Below are positions 1 through 7,646 of a stretch of 64,000 bases of DNA, in pieces. Origin of the DNA: Polynucleobacter sp. MWH-Svant-W18 (GTDB lineage: Bacteria > Pseudomonadota > Gammaproteobacteria > Burkholderiales > Burkholderiaceae). The position numbers and the translations under genes were made by a program. The stretch covers positions 558,001-622,000 of the forward strand of contig NZ_CP061293.1 of NCBI RefSeq assembly GCF_018687495.1, read 5' to 3'. Numbering within the stretch: the first letter of the stretch is position 1; each line of letters starts with the position of its first letter. The notes below the pieces were generated by a model, which saw only the letters and a program-made list of their open reading frames with translations, did not search any database and was not told where the DNA came from.

Positions 1-357
1 CCGAATTTGATCTGCACCTAAAGCCAATACTAATTTTCCATAAGCAATTTCACCCTTGCTAGTTTGAATAACTTGCTTGGCGGTATCTATTGCATTGACT
101 TCTGTTTCTGAGAGCAGGTCGATTTCTAATTGAGTTGCCATTGCTTCCGCGCTAGTCGAGATTAATTGCGCAGCATCTTTTTTTCCTGCAAGGGCAGTCG
201 AAAGCATCGGCTTAGAGTAAAAGTATCCTGGCTCGCGAGTAATTAAAGTGATTGGTGCTGATTTATCAAGCTTGCGGATTTCACGAACAAGAGTGTAGCC
301 AGCTAGACCGCTGCCAATAATGACGATGGCGGAGGATGGATTGGTATGTAGAGTCAA
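1..357 (-). CDS. Rubredoxin reductase-like FAD/NAD(P) oxidoreductase (partial, C-terminus outside window)
   Basis: Flavoprotein expected to pass electrons from NAD(P)H to rubredoxin. The visible 119 codons form the N-terminal FAD-binding Rossmann fold: a beta strand leading into GSGLAG (residues 15-20) is followed by an early segment with EPGYFYSKPMLS, typical of rubredoxin- and ferredoxin-reductase families, and by a KLVLALGAD stretch near the cut. The rubredoxin gene lies 54 bp upstream on the same strand, which supports the assignment. The start is uncertain: I use the TTG at 357 because no ATG lies in frame upstream before the rubredoxin gene. The reading frame is still open at base 1, so the rest lies outside the window. 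A general class of pyridine-nucleotide disulfide oxidoreductase is certain; the rubredoxin partner is inferred from context. Confidence 0.8.
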   Translation of the reverse strand, partial: MTLHTNPSSAIVIIGSGLAGYTLVREIRKLDKSAPITLITREPGYFYSKPMLSTALAGKKDAAQLISTSAEAMATQLEIDLLSETEVNAIDTAKQVIQTSKGEIAYGKLVLALGADQIR

Positions 358-411
358 GGAGGGATCCCGTAGTAAGACTACTAAAAATGAAGATGGCTAA
401 AAGCGAAAGTA

Positions 412-579
412 TTAGCTTACCTGAACCATTTCAAAGTCAGATTTGGACACGCCACAATCAGGGCACTCCCAGCTCTCTGGAATGGCCGCCCAGGGGGTAC
501 CAGGGGCGATGCCGTCATCAGGTAGTCCCTGAGCCTCGTCATAGATGAAACCGCATACGATGCATTGCCAAATTTTCAT
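412..579 (-). CDS. Rubredoxin (55 aa)
   Basis: Small mononuclear-iron electron carrier of the cytoplasm. The 55-residue product has the two rubredoxin knuckles: CIVCG at residues 6-10 and CPDCG at 39-43, giving the four cysteine ligands, with the expected acidic and aromatic residues between them ([21 protein letters not shown]). The length equals that of typical rubredoxins. The ATG at 579 is preceded by AAGGA about 7 nt upstream. It is followed on the same strand by the reductase-like gene, its probable electron donor, and is divergent from the Old Yellow Enzyme gene across about 150 bp. Identification is from motif and length and is secure. Confidence 0.95.
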   Translation of the reverse strand: MKIWQCIVCGFIYDEAQGLPDDGIAPGTPWAAIPESWECPDCGVSKSDFEMVQVS

Positions 580-732
580 ATTGGATCCTTATTATCAATC
601 TTTTAATTTTAAATTTATTCTCAGTTTTTTTCTTGCGAGGGTAGATTTCTCATCATCAGCAAAATTACCTAATTCTTGTTACAGTAAGCCTCCCATATCC
701 TTAATAACTACTTTCCAAATAAAGGTCTTTCA

Positions 733-1833
733 ATGTCCGGCAAAGAAATCATGTTTACCCCAGTGAGCCTTGGCTCAATTCAACTGAAGAATCGTTTGGT
801 AATGGCGCCATTAACCAGAATGCGCGCAGTTGCGGGTGATGTGCCCAATCCTTTGGCAAAGACTTACTATGCGCAGCGCGCAAGTGCAGGATTAATCATT
901 ACTGAAGCAACCCAAATTTCTCCGCTCGGCATGGGCTATCCAGCTACCCCCGGTATTTATTCTGCAGAGCAAACTGCTGCTTGGAAAGAAATCGTTGAGA
1001 CAGTCCATACAAAAGGCGGTTCAATCGTTGCGCAGTTGTGGCACGTTGGCCGTATTTCTCATTCCTCTTTACACCCAGAGCAAGGTCTGCCAGAAGCGCC
1101 TTCAGCAATTGCGCCTGCAGGACAAACTTATGGTGCCGATTGGAAGTTGCACGACTATGAAACTCCAAAAGCCATGACTCTCGATGATATTGTGCGTCTC
1201 CTGAAAGAGTTTGAAGCTGCAGCGCAAAATGCCAAGGCTGCTGGTTTTGATGGGATTGAAATCCATTCAGCGAATGGTTATTTGTTGGATCAGTTCCTGC
1301 AAGATAAAACCAACCAACGCACCGATCAATACGGCGGCTCAGTTGAAAATCGTCTGCGTTTGTTGGGTGAGGTAATTGAAGCGGTCAGTAAGGTATTCGC
1401 TAGCGATCGTATTGGTGTGCGTTTGTCTCCATACGGAACATTTAATGATATTGGTGATAGCGATCCAGTTGGACTATTTAGTGCGGCGATTCAAAAACTC
1501 AACGCTTATAACTTGGCTTATGTGCACATGATTGAGCCACGAGCTACTAGCGCAGGTGGCGGTGAGCAAGTCAACGAAGAAGCACCAATTACCTCTGAGC
1601 TCTTCAGAGCCGCTTATCAGGGCAAGTTCATCACTGCTGGTGGTTACGATCAAGCCTTGGGCGAGAAGGTCTTGGAAGAGGGCTTGGCTGACGCTGTAGC
1701 TTATGGCCGTCTCTATATTTCAAATCCGGATCTTGCGGAGCGCTTTCAGAAAAACGCACCCTTAAATCCTTATTACCGCGCTACTTTCTATGGCGGTCAA
1801 GAGGCAGGCTACACCGACTACCCAACTCTTTAA
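733..1833 (+). CDS. nemA: Old Yellow Enzyme / NemA-type alkene reductase
   Basis: FMN-dependent NAD(P)H oxidoreductase of the Old Yellow Enzyme family, which reduces activated C=C bonds (for example N-ethylmaleimide) and some nitro compounds. The 366 residues match the usual length. Family marks are MAPLTRMRA (24-32, FMN contact), QLWHVGR (101-107), the substrate-binding His/Asn pair in HSANGYLLDQF (His178, Asn181, catalytic Tyr183) and the C-terminal FMN phosphate region ITAGG...YGRLYISNPDL. The ATG at 733 follows AAAGG about 9 nt upstream; a second in-frame ATG lies at 751. A good intrinsic terminator follows. The exact substrate cannot be read from sequence, so the symbol is by family resemblance only. 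Confidence 0.9.
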   Translation: MSGKEIMFTPVSLGSIQLKNRLVMAPLTRMRAVAGDVPNPLAKTYYAQRASAGLIITEATQISPLGMGYPATPGIYSAEQTAAWKEIVETVHTKGGSIVAQLWHVGRISHSSLHPEQGLPEAPSAIAPAGQTYGADWKLHDYETPKAMTLDDIVRLLKEFEAAAQNAKAAGFDGIEIHSANGYLLDQFLQDKTNQRTDQYGGSVENRLRLLGEVIEAVSKVFASDRIGVRLSPYGTFNDIGDSDPVGLFSAAIQKLNAYNLAYVHMIEPRATSAGGGEQVNEEAPITSELFRAAYQGKFITAGGYDQALGEKVLEEGLADAVAYGRLYISNPDLAERFQKNAPLNPYYRATFYGGQEAGYTDYPTL

Positions 1834-1851
1834 AAGAACTCGAGTTCACAG

Positions 1852-1888
1852 ATAATCCCCACACCTCGGTAGTGGGGATTATTTTTTG
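1852..1888 (+). terminator. Intrinsic terminator after the Old Yellow Enzyme gene
   Basis: An 11-bp inverted repeat (ATAATCCCCAC at 1852-1862 and GTGGGGATTAT at 1872-1882) with a 9-nt loop is followed by a T-rich tract. It lies 18 nt after the stop codon. The stem overlaps the stop codon of the convergent small gene. Confidence 0.85.
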
Positions 1889-2061
1889 TCTTCAGAATCT
1901 TTGATCAGCCCGTATTGATTGGCAATCAGTATGAGGGCAATGGAGATGATGCCTAAGGCAAAAAACTGCCATTGATGCAATATTGCCGTTCCAATCACTG
2001 TCATTAGTGCGGTCCAGCCGACGACCAACTTGCCTTTTTTGGATAGTGGTTTCATGTACAT
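1879..2061 (-). CDS. Small membrane protein of unknown function (60 aa)
   Basis: I do not recognise this protein. It has a short basic N-terminus (KPLSKKGK), two hydrophobic segments (about residues 13-28 and 33-47) and a charged C-terminus rich in Asp, Glu and Lys, so it is probably a two-span inner-membrane protein with both ends in the cytoplasm. The start is the ATG at 2061 or the next Met codon at 2055. It begins only 7 nt after the cytochrome b561 stop, so the two are probably cotranscribed. A role alongside the cytochrome is only a guess from position. Confidence 0.6.
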   Translation of the reverse strand: MYMKPLSKKGKLVVGWTALMTVIGTAILHQWQFFALGIISIALILIANQYGLIKDSEDKK

Positions 2062-2068
2062 ATTCTTT

Positions 2069-2611
2069 CTAGGTATTTGCTTTAATTTTATTCAACATGC
2101 GGCGTAGGGTGTCATCCTTTAAGACGTAATGGTGCCATAAAGCCGCGAGGGCATGGATACCAACCAAGAAGAAGATAGCGTTACCCAAAAATTCATGGGC
2201 TTCCTTAAATAGGTCTTTTACCTCAGGGTTTGGTGAAATCATTTGAGGCCAAACCCAACTCAGAAAGTGAACCTCTTTACCGCCTGCCTGCAGAAAAATC
2301 ACACCCATAATTGGGAGTGCGAGGAGTAGGGCATATAAAACCCAGTGCATCAATTTAGCAAGGGTGAGCAGAATGCGATTGGGATCAGTGGGCTCAGGGG
2401 CCCCGAAAATACAGCGCACAGTCAATCGTCCAATCATTGCTACAAAGATTAGTTGCCCAAAGAAGGCATGAATGGTCTTGCACAGTTCTCGCGGTTCGCT
2501 GCCTTTGGGAAACTGGCCCTTGAGTTCAATAACAGCGAGTGCTGCAAGCACTAGCAGGAAAACAAACCAATGAAAGAAGATGGAGGCGGGGTGATAACGA
2601 GTGCTGGACAT
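2069..2611 (-). CDS. cybB: Cytochrome b561 family protein
   Basis: Di-haem b-type cytochrome of the inner membrane that transfers electrons between the quinone pool and other carriers. The 180-residue protein has four membrane spans and histidines where CybB places its haem ligands: about residues 14 (FFHWFVF), 48 (KTIHAFFG), 139 (AHEFLG) and 153 (GIHALAALWHHYVL). The C-terminal KDDTLRRM is typical of the family. I choose the ATG at 2611; a TTG three codons upstream is also open. It lies in a leftward group with lldD and a DUF4239 protein, but no terminator or promoter decides the operon limits. Confidence 0.88.
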   Translation of the reverse strand: MSSTRYHPASIFFHWFVFLLVLAALAVIELKGQFPKGSEPRELCKTIHAFFGQLIFVAMIGRLTVRCIFGAPEPTDPNRILLTLAKLMHWVLYALLLALPIMGVIFLQAGGKEVHFLSWVWPQMISPNPEVKDLFKEAHEFLGNAIFFLVGIHALAALWHHYVLKDDTLRRMLNKIKANT

Positions 2612-2694
2612 ATAAAACAATCAATAGAGCGTTAATAGACCTTCATCATAATCAAGCTTTTAAACACCAATGGGGCCGTGGGTAATGCTGAGGC

Positions 2695-2883
2695 TTAATT
2701 CAATCTCATCTTGGCACTGAGCTCATTTGAGGCCCCCCGTTTGTCCACTTGGGAGAGTCTGAGCGCCTCCGCCTCAAAATCACGCTGACCAGGATGAAAT
2801 TCATCATCATTTTGCAGGTCAATCACATAGGTCCAAACAAGCTCACGGCCACGATTCTTATAGACATCTACTACACGTTTCAT
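2695..2883 (-). CDS. Hypothetical protein (62 aa)
   Basis: Not recognised. The 62-residue soluble-looking protein is charged, begins MKRVVDVYKNRGRELVWTY and has no signal peptide, membrane segment or cysteine. The ATG at 2883 follows AAAGGCGG at good spacing, which supports real translation. It lies 23 nt after the DUF4239 gene on the same strand and is probably cotranscribed with it. Confidence 0.6.
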   Translation of the reverse strand: MKRVVDVYKNRGRELVWTYVIDLQNDDEFHPGQRDFEAEALRLSQVDKRGASNELSAKMRLN

Positions 2884-2906
2884 ATTGACCGCCTTTAGGG
2901 TGAAGC

Positions 2907-3659
2907 TTAATTGCTGCTGGTAGATGATGCCGATGATTTTTGGGGGTTCAGTAACTTTTGCAGAGTAATCAGGTTGCGCGGCTCAATTCGAATGACGCCA
3001 CCTCGAGGGCTATCAATATCTGCGATTAAGAAAAACGATACCGCAATGACAAAAGGAAAAATCATGAAGAGGGTAATGTTCTTCTGGAAATTTCTGGCTC
3101 CAAAGCCAACCAATAAATTTGCACAGATGGCAATTGCGCCCATTAAGGTCCAGGCAGTATAGGGAATGCGGTTCCACCAAGCGGCTTGCACATATCCCTG
3201 TGAGTTCAGAACATCATTCATTCCGGAAGTTACGAGCGCAGTCATTGCAGTTGGATTGGAGCGTGCCATTGGTAGCACAGCATTCCAAAGTTCGCTTTGT
3301 AGCTCATCCGTTTTTTGACCAATTGCAGTGATTTTCTCTGGATCCTGAACTGTGTAAAACAGAATACGTTGATCCAAATATTGTTTTAGTAATTCTTTAG
3401 TAGCTGCCGCAGATGGCCCAGGCAATAAGTCGGCCCTTAAATATTCAGTGCTAATCGCATTCGCCTCACCTTCTTCGAGACGCTCACGTTGATCATGTCG
3501 ATCAATCGCCATGGAAAAAGTAAAGCCAATGATGAGACCCAGCAAAGTGAGGGTAGCCGTCTGGATGATGCCAAGATCCTCTGAGGTTTCAGTATCTTTG
3601 GTGCGGTAAGGGCTGAGCGCTGCATTGCCAATCCAAACTGCAATAGCAAAGATAAGCAA
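2907..3659 (-). CDS. DUF4239 (bestrophin-like) membrane protein
   Basis: Predicted inner-membrane protein with two N-terminal hydrophobic stretches (LIFAIAVWIG and LTLLGLIIGFTFSMAID), a charged middle domain and two C-terminal spans. The segment GFTFSMAIDRHDQR followed by EANAISTEYLRADLL is characteristic of DUF4239, described as bestrophin-like; channel activity is not established. No ATG exists near the N-terminus. The only ordinary start is the TTG at 3659, but the frame stays open back to the lldD stop and encodes more hydrophobic sequence (HPLAFFAIAL), so the true start may lie up to about 15 codons earlier at a rare codon. It follows lldD closely and is probably cotranscribed. Confidence 0.75.
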   Translation of the reverse strand: MLIFAIAVWIGNAALSPYRTKDTETSEDLGIIQTATLTLLGLIIGFTFSMAIDRHDQRERLEEGEANAISTEYLRADLLPGPSAAATKELLKQYLDQRILFYTVQDPEKITAIGQKTDELQSELWNAVLPMARSNPTAMTALVTSGMNDVLNSQGYVQAAWWNRIPYTAWTLMGAIAICANLLVGFGARNFQKNITLFMIFPFVIAVSFFLIADIDSPRGGVIRIEPRNLITLQKLLNPQKSSASSTSSN

Positions 3660-3704
3660 TGCAATTGCAAAGAATGCGAGCGGGTGATTTAAGAGATTAA
3701 AAAT

Positions 3705-4850
3705 TTAAAAGGTTCCAGGATACAAAATATCTTTAGTCACGTTTTGAATATCGCGATGACCAGTAAAAGCCATGGTGATATCCAATTCATTTTGGATGAT
3801 CTCTAAGCATTTGGTAACGCCTGCTTCACCCATTGCACCTAAGCCATATAAGAATGGACGGCCAATCATCGTACCGCGTGCGCCTAATGCCCAAGCTTTG
3901 AGAACATCCTGGCCAGAACGAATCCCGCCATCCATCCACACTTCAATATCTTTACCCACGGCATCCACGATACCTGGGAGTGCTGCAATACTAGAAATAG
4001 CGCCATCTAATTGACGACCGCCGTGGTTTGAAACAATCAGGGCATCAGCACCGGAGTTTGCTGCGAGACGAGCATCCTCTTCGTCCAAAATGCCTTTAAT
4101 AATGAGCTTGCCGCCCCAGAGTTTCTTAATCCACTCCACATCGCCCCAATTGAGGCCTGGATCAAATTGTTCGGCTGTCCAGGAGGAGAGGGAGGACATG
4201 TTTCCTACCCCGGTCGCGTGACCAACAATATTGCGGAAGGTTCTGCGTGGTGTCATAGCCATCCCCAAGCACCAACGTGGCTTTGTAGCCATATTGATCA
4301 TATTGGCGATAGTCAGTTTGGGTGGTGCGCTCAGGCCGTTCTTAAGGTCTTTATGGCGCTGACCTAGTATTTGTAAGTCTAGTGTCAGTACCAGAGCAGA
4401 GCACTTGGCAGCCTTAGCGCGCTCAATGAGACGCTCAATAAAGCCACGATCTTTCATGACATAAAGCTGAAACCAAAAAGGCTTAGTTGTCCGTTCTGCC
4501 ACATCTTCAATAGAGCAGATACTCATCGTTGATAGGCAGAAAGGCACGCCGAATTTTTCCGCGGCTTTGGCTGCCAATATTTCACCATCGGCGTGTTGCA
4601 TCCCCGTAAGACCAGTTGGTGCAAGAGCTACTGGCATCGTGACTTCTTGGCCGACCATGGTAGTTTTGGTCGTGCGGTTAGTCATATCTACAGCAACGCG
4701 TTGACGTAATTTAATCTTTTGAAAATCAGACTCATTTGCCCGATAGGTTGACTCAGTCCAAGAGCCAGAGTCTGCATAGTCGTAGAACATCTTTGGGGTG
4801 CGCTTTTGGTGGAGCACTCTTAAATCTTCGATATTGGTAATGATTGCCAC
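3705..4850 (-). CDS. lldD: L-lactate dehydrogenase / FMN alpha-hydroxyacid dehydrogenase
   Basis: FMN-dependent enzyme that oxidises L-lactate (or a related 2-hydroxy acid) to the keto acid, feeding electrons to quinones. The 381-residue length is normal. Landmarks are YADSGS (25-30), the FMN-binding PVALAPTGLTGM (73-84), QLYVMKDRG (128-136), LDLQILGQRHKDLKNGL (158-173), Lys252 in IIKGILD, and catalytic His276 with Arg279 in SNHGGRQLDG, then DGGIRSG and GARGTMIGRPFLYGL. These are the known FMN and substrate residues of the family. Glycolate or mandelate specificity cannot be excluded. A perfect inverted repeat lies upstream (4890-4916) and may be its operator. Confidence 0.9.
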   Translation of the reverse strand: MAIITNIEDLRVLHQKRTPKMFYDYADSGSWTESTYRANESDFQKIKLRQRVAVDMTNRTTKTTMVGQEVTMPVALAPTGLTGMQHADGEILAAKAAEKFGVPFCLSTMSICSIEDVAERTTKPFWFQLYVMKDRGFIERLIERAKAAKCSALVLTLDLQILGQRHKDLKNGLSAPPKLTIANMINMATKPRWCLGMAMTPRRTFRNIVGHATGVGNMSSLSSWTAEQFDPGLNWGDVEWIKKLWGGKLIIKGILDEEDARLAANSGADALIVSNHGGRQLDGAISSIAALPGIVDAVGKDIEVWMDGGIRSGQDVLKAWALGARGTMIGRPFLYGLGAMGEAGVTKCLEIIQNELDITMAFTGHRDIQNVTKDILYPGTF

Positions 4851-4889
4851 TAGCTACCCTTCTAATAATTGCTTTTGATTTGACGCTTT

Positions 4890-4916
4890 TTGCTAAGTTA
4901 AGCTCTATCTTAGCAA
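4890..4916. promoter_or_regulatory. Inverted repeat upstream of lldD, candidate operator
   Basis: TTGCTAAG at 4890-4897 and CTTAGCAA at 4909-4916 form a perfect 8-bp inverted repeat with an 11-nt spacer, 40 nt upstream of the lldD start codon. No T-tract follows on either strand, so it is more likely a regulator site than a terminator. No regulator gene is adjacent, so the binding protein is unknown. Confidence 0.4.
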
Positions 4917-4981
4917 TACCTACGATTTGTTTCTACAATGTGAGATTGTCCCGTAATTGGGACCCCAGCCCCACCTCCTGA

Positions 4982-5887
4982 ATGCACCAACTGAACCTTG
5001 CCACTATCTCCAATTTATTGATTGCCACCGCCCTATGGGCTGGTAATGCGATTGCGGGACGAATTTTGGTCTCTAGCGCTGCAGTTTCCCCGGTGACTTT
5101 GAGTGCGGTTCGCTGGGGTTTAGCTGCATTACTGTTATTGCCTCTGGGTTGGCGTGTTTTTGCTCCCCAAAGTGCTTTATGGCAAAACAAGAAACGGTTT
5201 TTACTGTTAGGCCTATTTGGTGTTGGAAGCTATAACGTTCTCTTATATCTCGCCCTAGAAACTTCTACCGCAATCAATGTGACTTTGATTGGTGCCAGTA
5301 TGCCGATTTGGATGTTATTTATCGGCGCGGTTTTTTATCAAACCAAACCTAGTGCGTTGCAGTTGCTGGGAGCAGTAGTTTCTTTATTGGGAGTAGCAAT
5401 TGTTTTAACTAGAGGTGAATTAAGCACCTTACTCTCGATGCAGATGGTTGCTGGGGATCTCTTAATCATGTTGGCCACCATCTTGTGGGCCTTCTACAGT
5501 TGGATGTTAAGTCGTCCCGGAACCAGTACCGAGCGCCAATGGCCGTGGGCTCAATTTTTAATGGCACAAGTTTTTGTCGGTTTGTTGTGGACGGGATTTT
5601 TTGATGGCTTTGAGATTGCTGCTGGCGATGCGTATTTGCATTTGAATCTCTGGACAGCCTCCTTAATTCTGTTTGTTGCGGTAGGCCCATCACTGATTGC
5701 ATATCGCTGCTGGGGATTGGGTGTCAATGGAGCAGGGCCTACGGTTGCTGCTTTCTTTGCCAACTTCATCCCTTTGTTTACGGCAATTTTGTCGGCTGCC
5801 ATGCTGGGAGAGCCCCCGCAGTTATTTCATGGTGCGGCATTTGCTTTGATCGTAGGCGGGATTGTGATTTCCGCCAGGAAGCAGTAA
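4982..5887 (+). CDS. EamA/DMT-superfamily transporter
   Basis: Inner-membrane carrier of the drug/metabolite transporter superfamily, usually an exporter of amino acids or metabolites. The 301 residues form ten hydrophobic segments arranged as two EamA halves: the first half has LIATALWAGNAIAGR and LETSTAINVTLIGASMPIWM, and the second half has LLIMLATILWAFYSWMLSRPG and GAGPTVAAFFANFIPLFTAILS. These are the repeated motifs of the family. The ATG at 4982 has no clear Shine-Dalgarno sequence. Substrate is unknown. It stands alone, divergent from lldD. Confidence 0.9.
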   Translation: MHQLNLATISNLLIATALWAGNAIAGRILVSSAAVSPVTLSAVRWGLAALLLLPLGWRVFAPQSALWQNKKRFLLLGLFGVGSYNVLLYLALETSTAINVTLIGASMPIWMLFIGAVFYQTKPSALQLLGAVVSLLGVAIVLTRGELSTLLSMQMVAGDLLIMLATILWAFYSWMLSRPGTSTERQWPWAQFLMAQVFVGLLWTGFFDGFEIAAGDAYLHLNLWTASLILFVAVGPSLIAYRCWGLGVNGAGPTVAAFFANFIPLFTAILSAAMLGEPPQLFHGAAFALIVGGIVISARKQ

Positions 5888-6013
5888 TTCTGGGAAAAGG
5901 CCCAGAAAGGGGTCTAAATAGACATTGGACACAGGGTTTTGAGCAGATTGCCCAAAAAACGTGCCAAATCGTTATCATTTAGGGCTAATCACAGAAATCC
6001 CTAGGAAATTACT

Positions 6014-7162
6014 ATGCCAGGTTTACTCCCCAACGTTGATCCAGACGGTTTATTAGAGTTCTCGGTTGTTTATACCGATCGCTCCTTAAATCACATGTCT
6101 GAAGAGTTCAAGCGTGTAATGGTCGATATTTCCAGCGTCCTGAAAGATGCCTATAACGCCAGCTCTGCAGTGATTGTTCCCGGTAGCGGTACTTTTGGCA
6201 TGGAAGCTGTTGCTCGTCAATTTGCTAACAATGAAAAATGCTTAGTCCTACGCAATGGTTGGTTTAGCTATCGTTGGACCCAAATTTTTGACTTAGCCAA
6301 TATCACCAGTGATGTCACAGTCATTAAAGGTCGTCAATTAGAGGCAGCTACTCAAGGTGTATTTGCTCCGGCCCCAATTGAAGAGGTAATCGCCTTTATT
6401 CAAAAAGAAAAGCCAGCAGTAGTATTTGCGCCGCATGTGGAAACCTCTGCAGGCATCATCCTGCCTGATGATTACCTCAAGGCAGTCGGCGAGGCAGTTC
6501 GTTCCGTTGGCGGCTTATTTGTTTTGGATTGCATCGCTTCCGGTGCCATGTGGGTGGACATGAAGGCCTGCAATGTTGATGTCTTGATTACTGCACCCCA
6601 AAAAGGTTGGAGTAGTTCACCATGCTGCGCATTGATTGCTTTAGGTGATAGAGCGCGTGAGAAAATTGAAAGCACACAAAGCAGTAGCTTCTCTATGGAT
6701 CTCAAGAAGTGGTTGCAGATTATGGAAGCTTATGAAAAGGGTGGCCATGTGTATCACACCACTATGGCGACAGATGCACTGAAGATCTTGCGCAATGTGA
6801 TGAAAGAAACCCAAGCATTGGGCTTTGCTGCATTGAAAGCCAAGCAAGTTGAGCTAGGCTTAAAGGTTCGTGAGCTCTTGGTATCCAAAGGTTTTCACTC
6901 TGTGGCTGCTGCAGGATTCCAGGCCCCTTGTGTTGTGGTGAGTTATACCAAGGACCCCGATATTCAATCTGGTAAAAAGTTCATTGCCCTCGGTTTGCAA
7001 ACTGCTGCCGGCGTACCTCTGCAGTGCGACGAAAGACCGGACTTCCGCACCTTCCGTATTGGTCTATTTGGGCTAGAGAAGTTGGCCCATGTCGATCGTA
7101 CCGTGGGTCATTTGGCTGGGGCACTAGAGAAAATTACTGAGGCTGAAGCCCAACCTGCGTAA
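6014..7162 (+). CDS. Class V aminotransferase (alanine/serine-glyoxylate aminotransferase type)
   Basis: PLP-dependent fold-type I enzyme. It has PGSGTFGMEAVARQF (56-70), the Asp172 of the FVLDCIAS strand that contacts the PLP pyridine nitrogen, and the probable Schiff-base Lys197 in TAPQKGWSSSP, followed by GGHVYHTT and a C-terminal FRIGLFGLEKLAHVDRT. This pattern is that of alanine-glyoxylate and serine-glyoxylate aminotransferases, but the donor and acceptor cannot be fixed. The 382-residue length is usual. AGGAAA precedes the ATG by 6 nt. The gene is alone and ends at an intrinsic terminator. Confidence 0.85.
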   Translation: MPGLLPNVDPDGLLEFSVVYTDRSLNHMSEEFKRVMVDISSVLKDAYNASSAVIVPGSGTFGMEAVARQFANNEKCLVLRNGWFSYRWTQIFDLANITSDVTVIKGRQLEAATQGVFAPAPIEEVIAFIQKEKPAVVFAPHVETSAGIILPDDYLKAVGEAVRSVGGLFVLDCIASGAMWVDMKACNVDVLITAPQKGWSSSPCCALIALGDRAREKIESTQSSSFSMDLKKWLQIMEAYEKGGHVYHTTMATDALKILRNVMKETQALGFAALKAKQVELGLKVRELLVSKGFHSVAAAGFQAPCVVVSYTKDPDIQSGKKFIALGLQTAAGVPLQCDERPDFRTFRIGLFGLEKLAHVDRTVGHLAGALEKITEAEAQPA

Positions 7163-7180
7163 GTACTTCACTACGGGAAT

Positions 7181-7212
7181 AAGGGCCATCTTTGATGGCC
7201 TTTTTCTTTTGG
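7181..7212 (+). terminator. Intrinsic terminator after the aminotransferase gene
   Basis: GGCCATC at 7184-7190 pairs with GATGGCC at 7194-7200 across a 3-nt loop, extended by AA/TT pairs and followed by a run of Ts. It begins 18 nt after the stop codon. Confidence 0.85.
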
Positions 7213-7271
7213 CCTTTTTGACAAATTTTTGGGTATTATTGAAGCATGTACAAACCCTCTTGGAGAATCAT

Positions 7272-7538
7272 ATGATTTCTCGTATTGCTCGTTTTAGCTT
7301 GGCCACCCTAATTGCTGCTGCGATTGGTGTTTCCCCAATTTCAGTGATGGCTGCTGATCCTGCGCCAGCACCAGCTCCAATGGCTGCCCCGGCCGCTGCT
7401 CCTGCTGAAGCACCGATGAGCAAAGCTGCCGAGAAGAAGGCTGCGAAAAAAGCCAAGAAAGAAAAGAAAGCTGAGAAAAAAGCCAAGAAGAAGTCTAAGA
7501 AAAAAGCTAAGGCTGCTGCAGAGCCAGCCGCACAGTAA
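7272..7538 (+). CDS. Exported Lys/Ala-rich small protein
   Basis: No known domain. The 88-residue product has a clear Sec signal peptide (MISRIARF, hydrophobic core, cleavage after VMAA), then an Ala/Pro-rich stretch, then a tail made almost only of Lys and Ala (AEKKAAKKAKKEKKAEKK). I chose the ATG at 7272, which has GGAG 7 nt upstream; an ORF start 21 codons earlier would spoil the signal peptide. The tail would bind anionic polymers such as lipopolysaccharide or nucleic acid. That is inference from composition. It is a single-gene unit between two terminators. Confidence 0.7.
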   Translation: MISRIARFSLATLIAAAIGVSPISVMAADPAPAPAPMAAPAAAPAEAPMSKAAEKKAAKKAKKEKKAEKKAKKKSKKKAKAAAEPAAQ

Positions 7539-7583
7539 TTCTCGTTTTTAAGCCTCAACTCTTTGGGGCAGTAGTTTCACCAG

Positions 7584-7620
7584 AGTCATCAATCTTATTT
7601 GGGGTTGATGACTTTTTCTT
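7584..7620 (+). terminator. Intrinsic terminator after the Lys-rich protein gene
   Basis: AGTCATCAA at 7584-7592 and TTGATGACT at 7605-7613 form a perfect 9-bp stem with a 12-nt loop, followed by TTTTCTTT. Confidence 0.85.
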
Positions 7621-7646
7621 TAGTTACTACTGTATTTGATTTGTAG

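Noticed and set aside
336..548. A plus-strand frame of 70 codons
   Set aside because: It is antisense to the rubredoxin gene; the Cys-x-x-Cys pattern lies on the minus strand.
5888..5906. Hairpin after the EamA gene as a terminator
   Set aside because: TCTGGG and CCCAGA pair, but A and G residues follow, with no T-tract.
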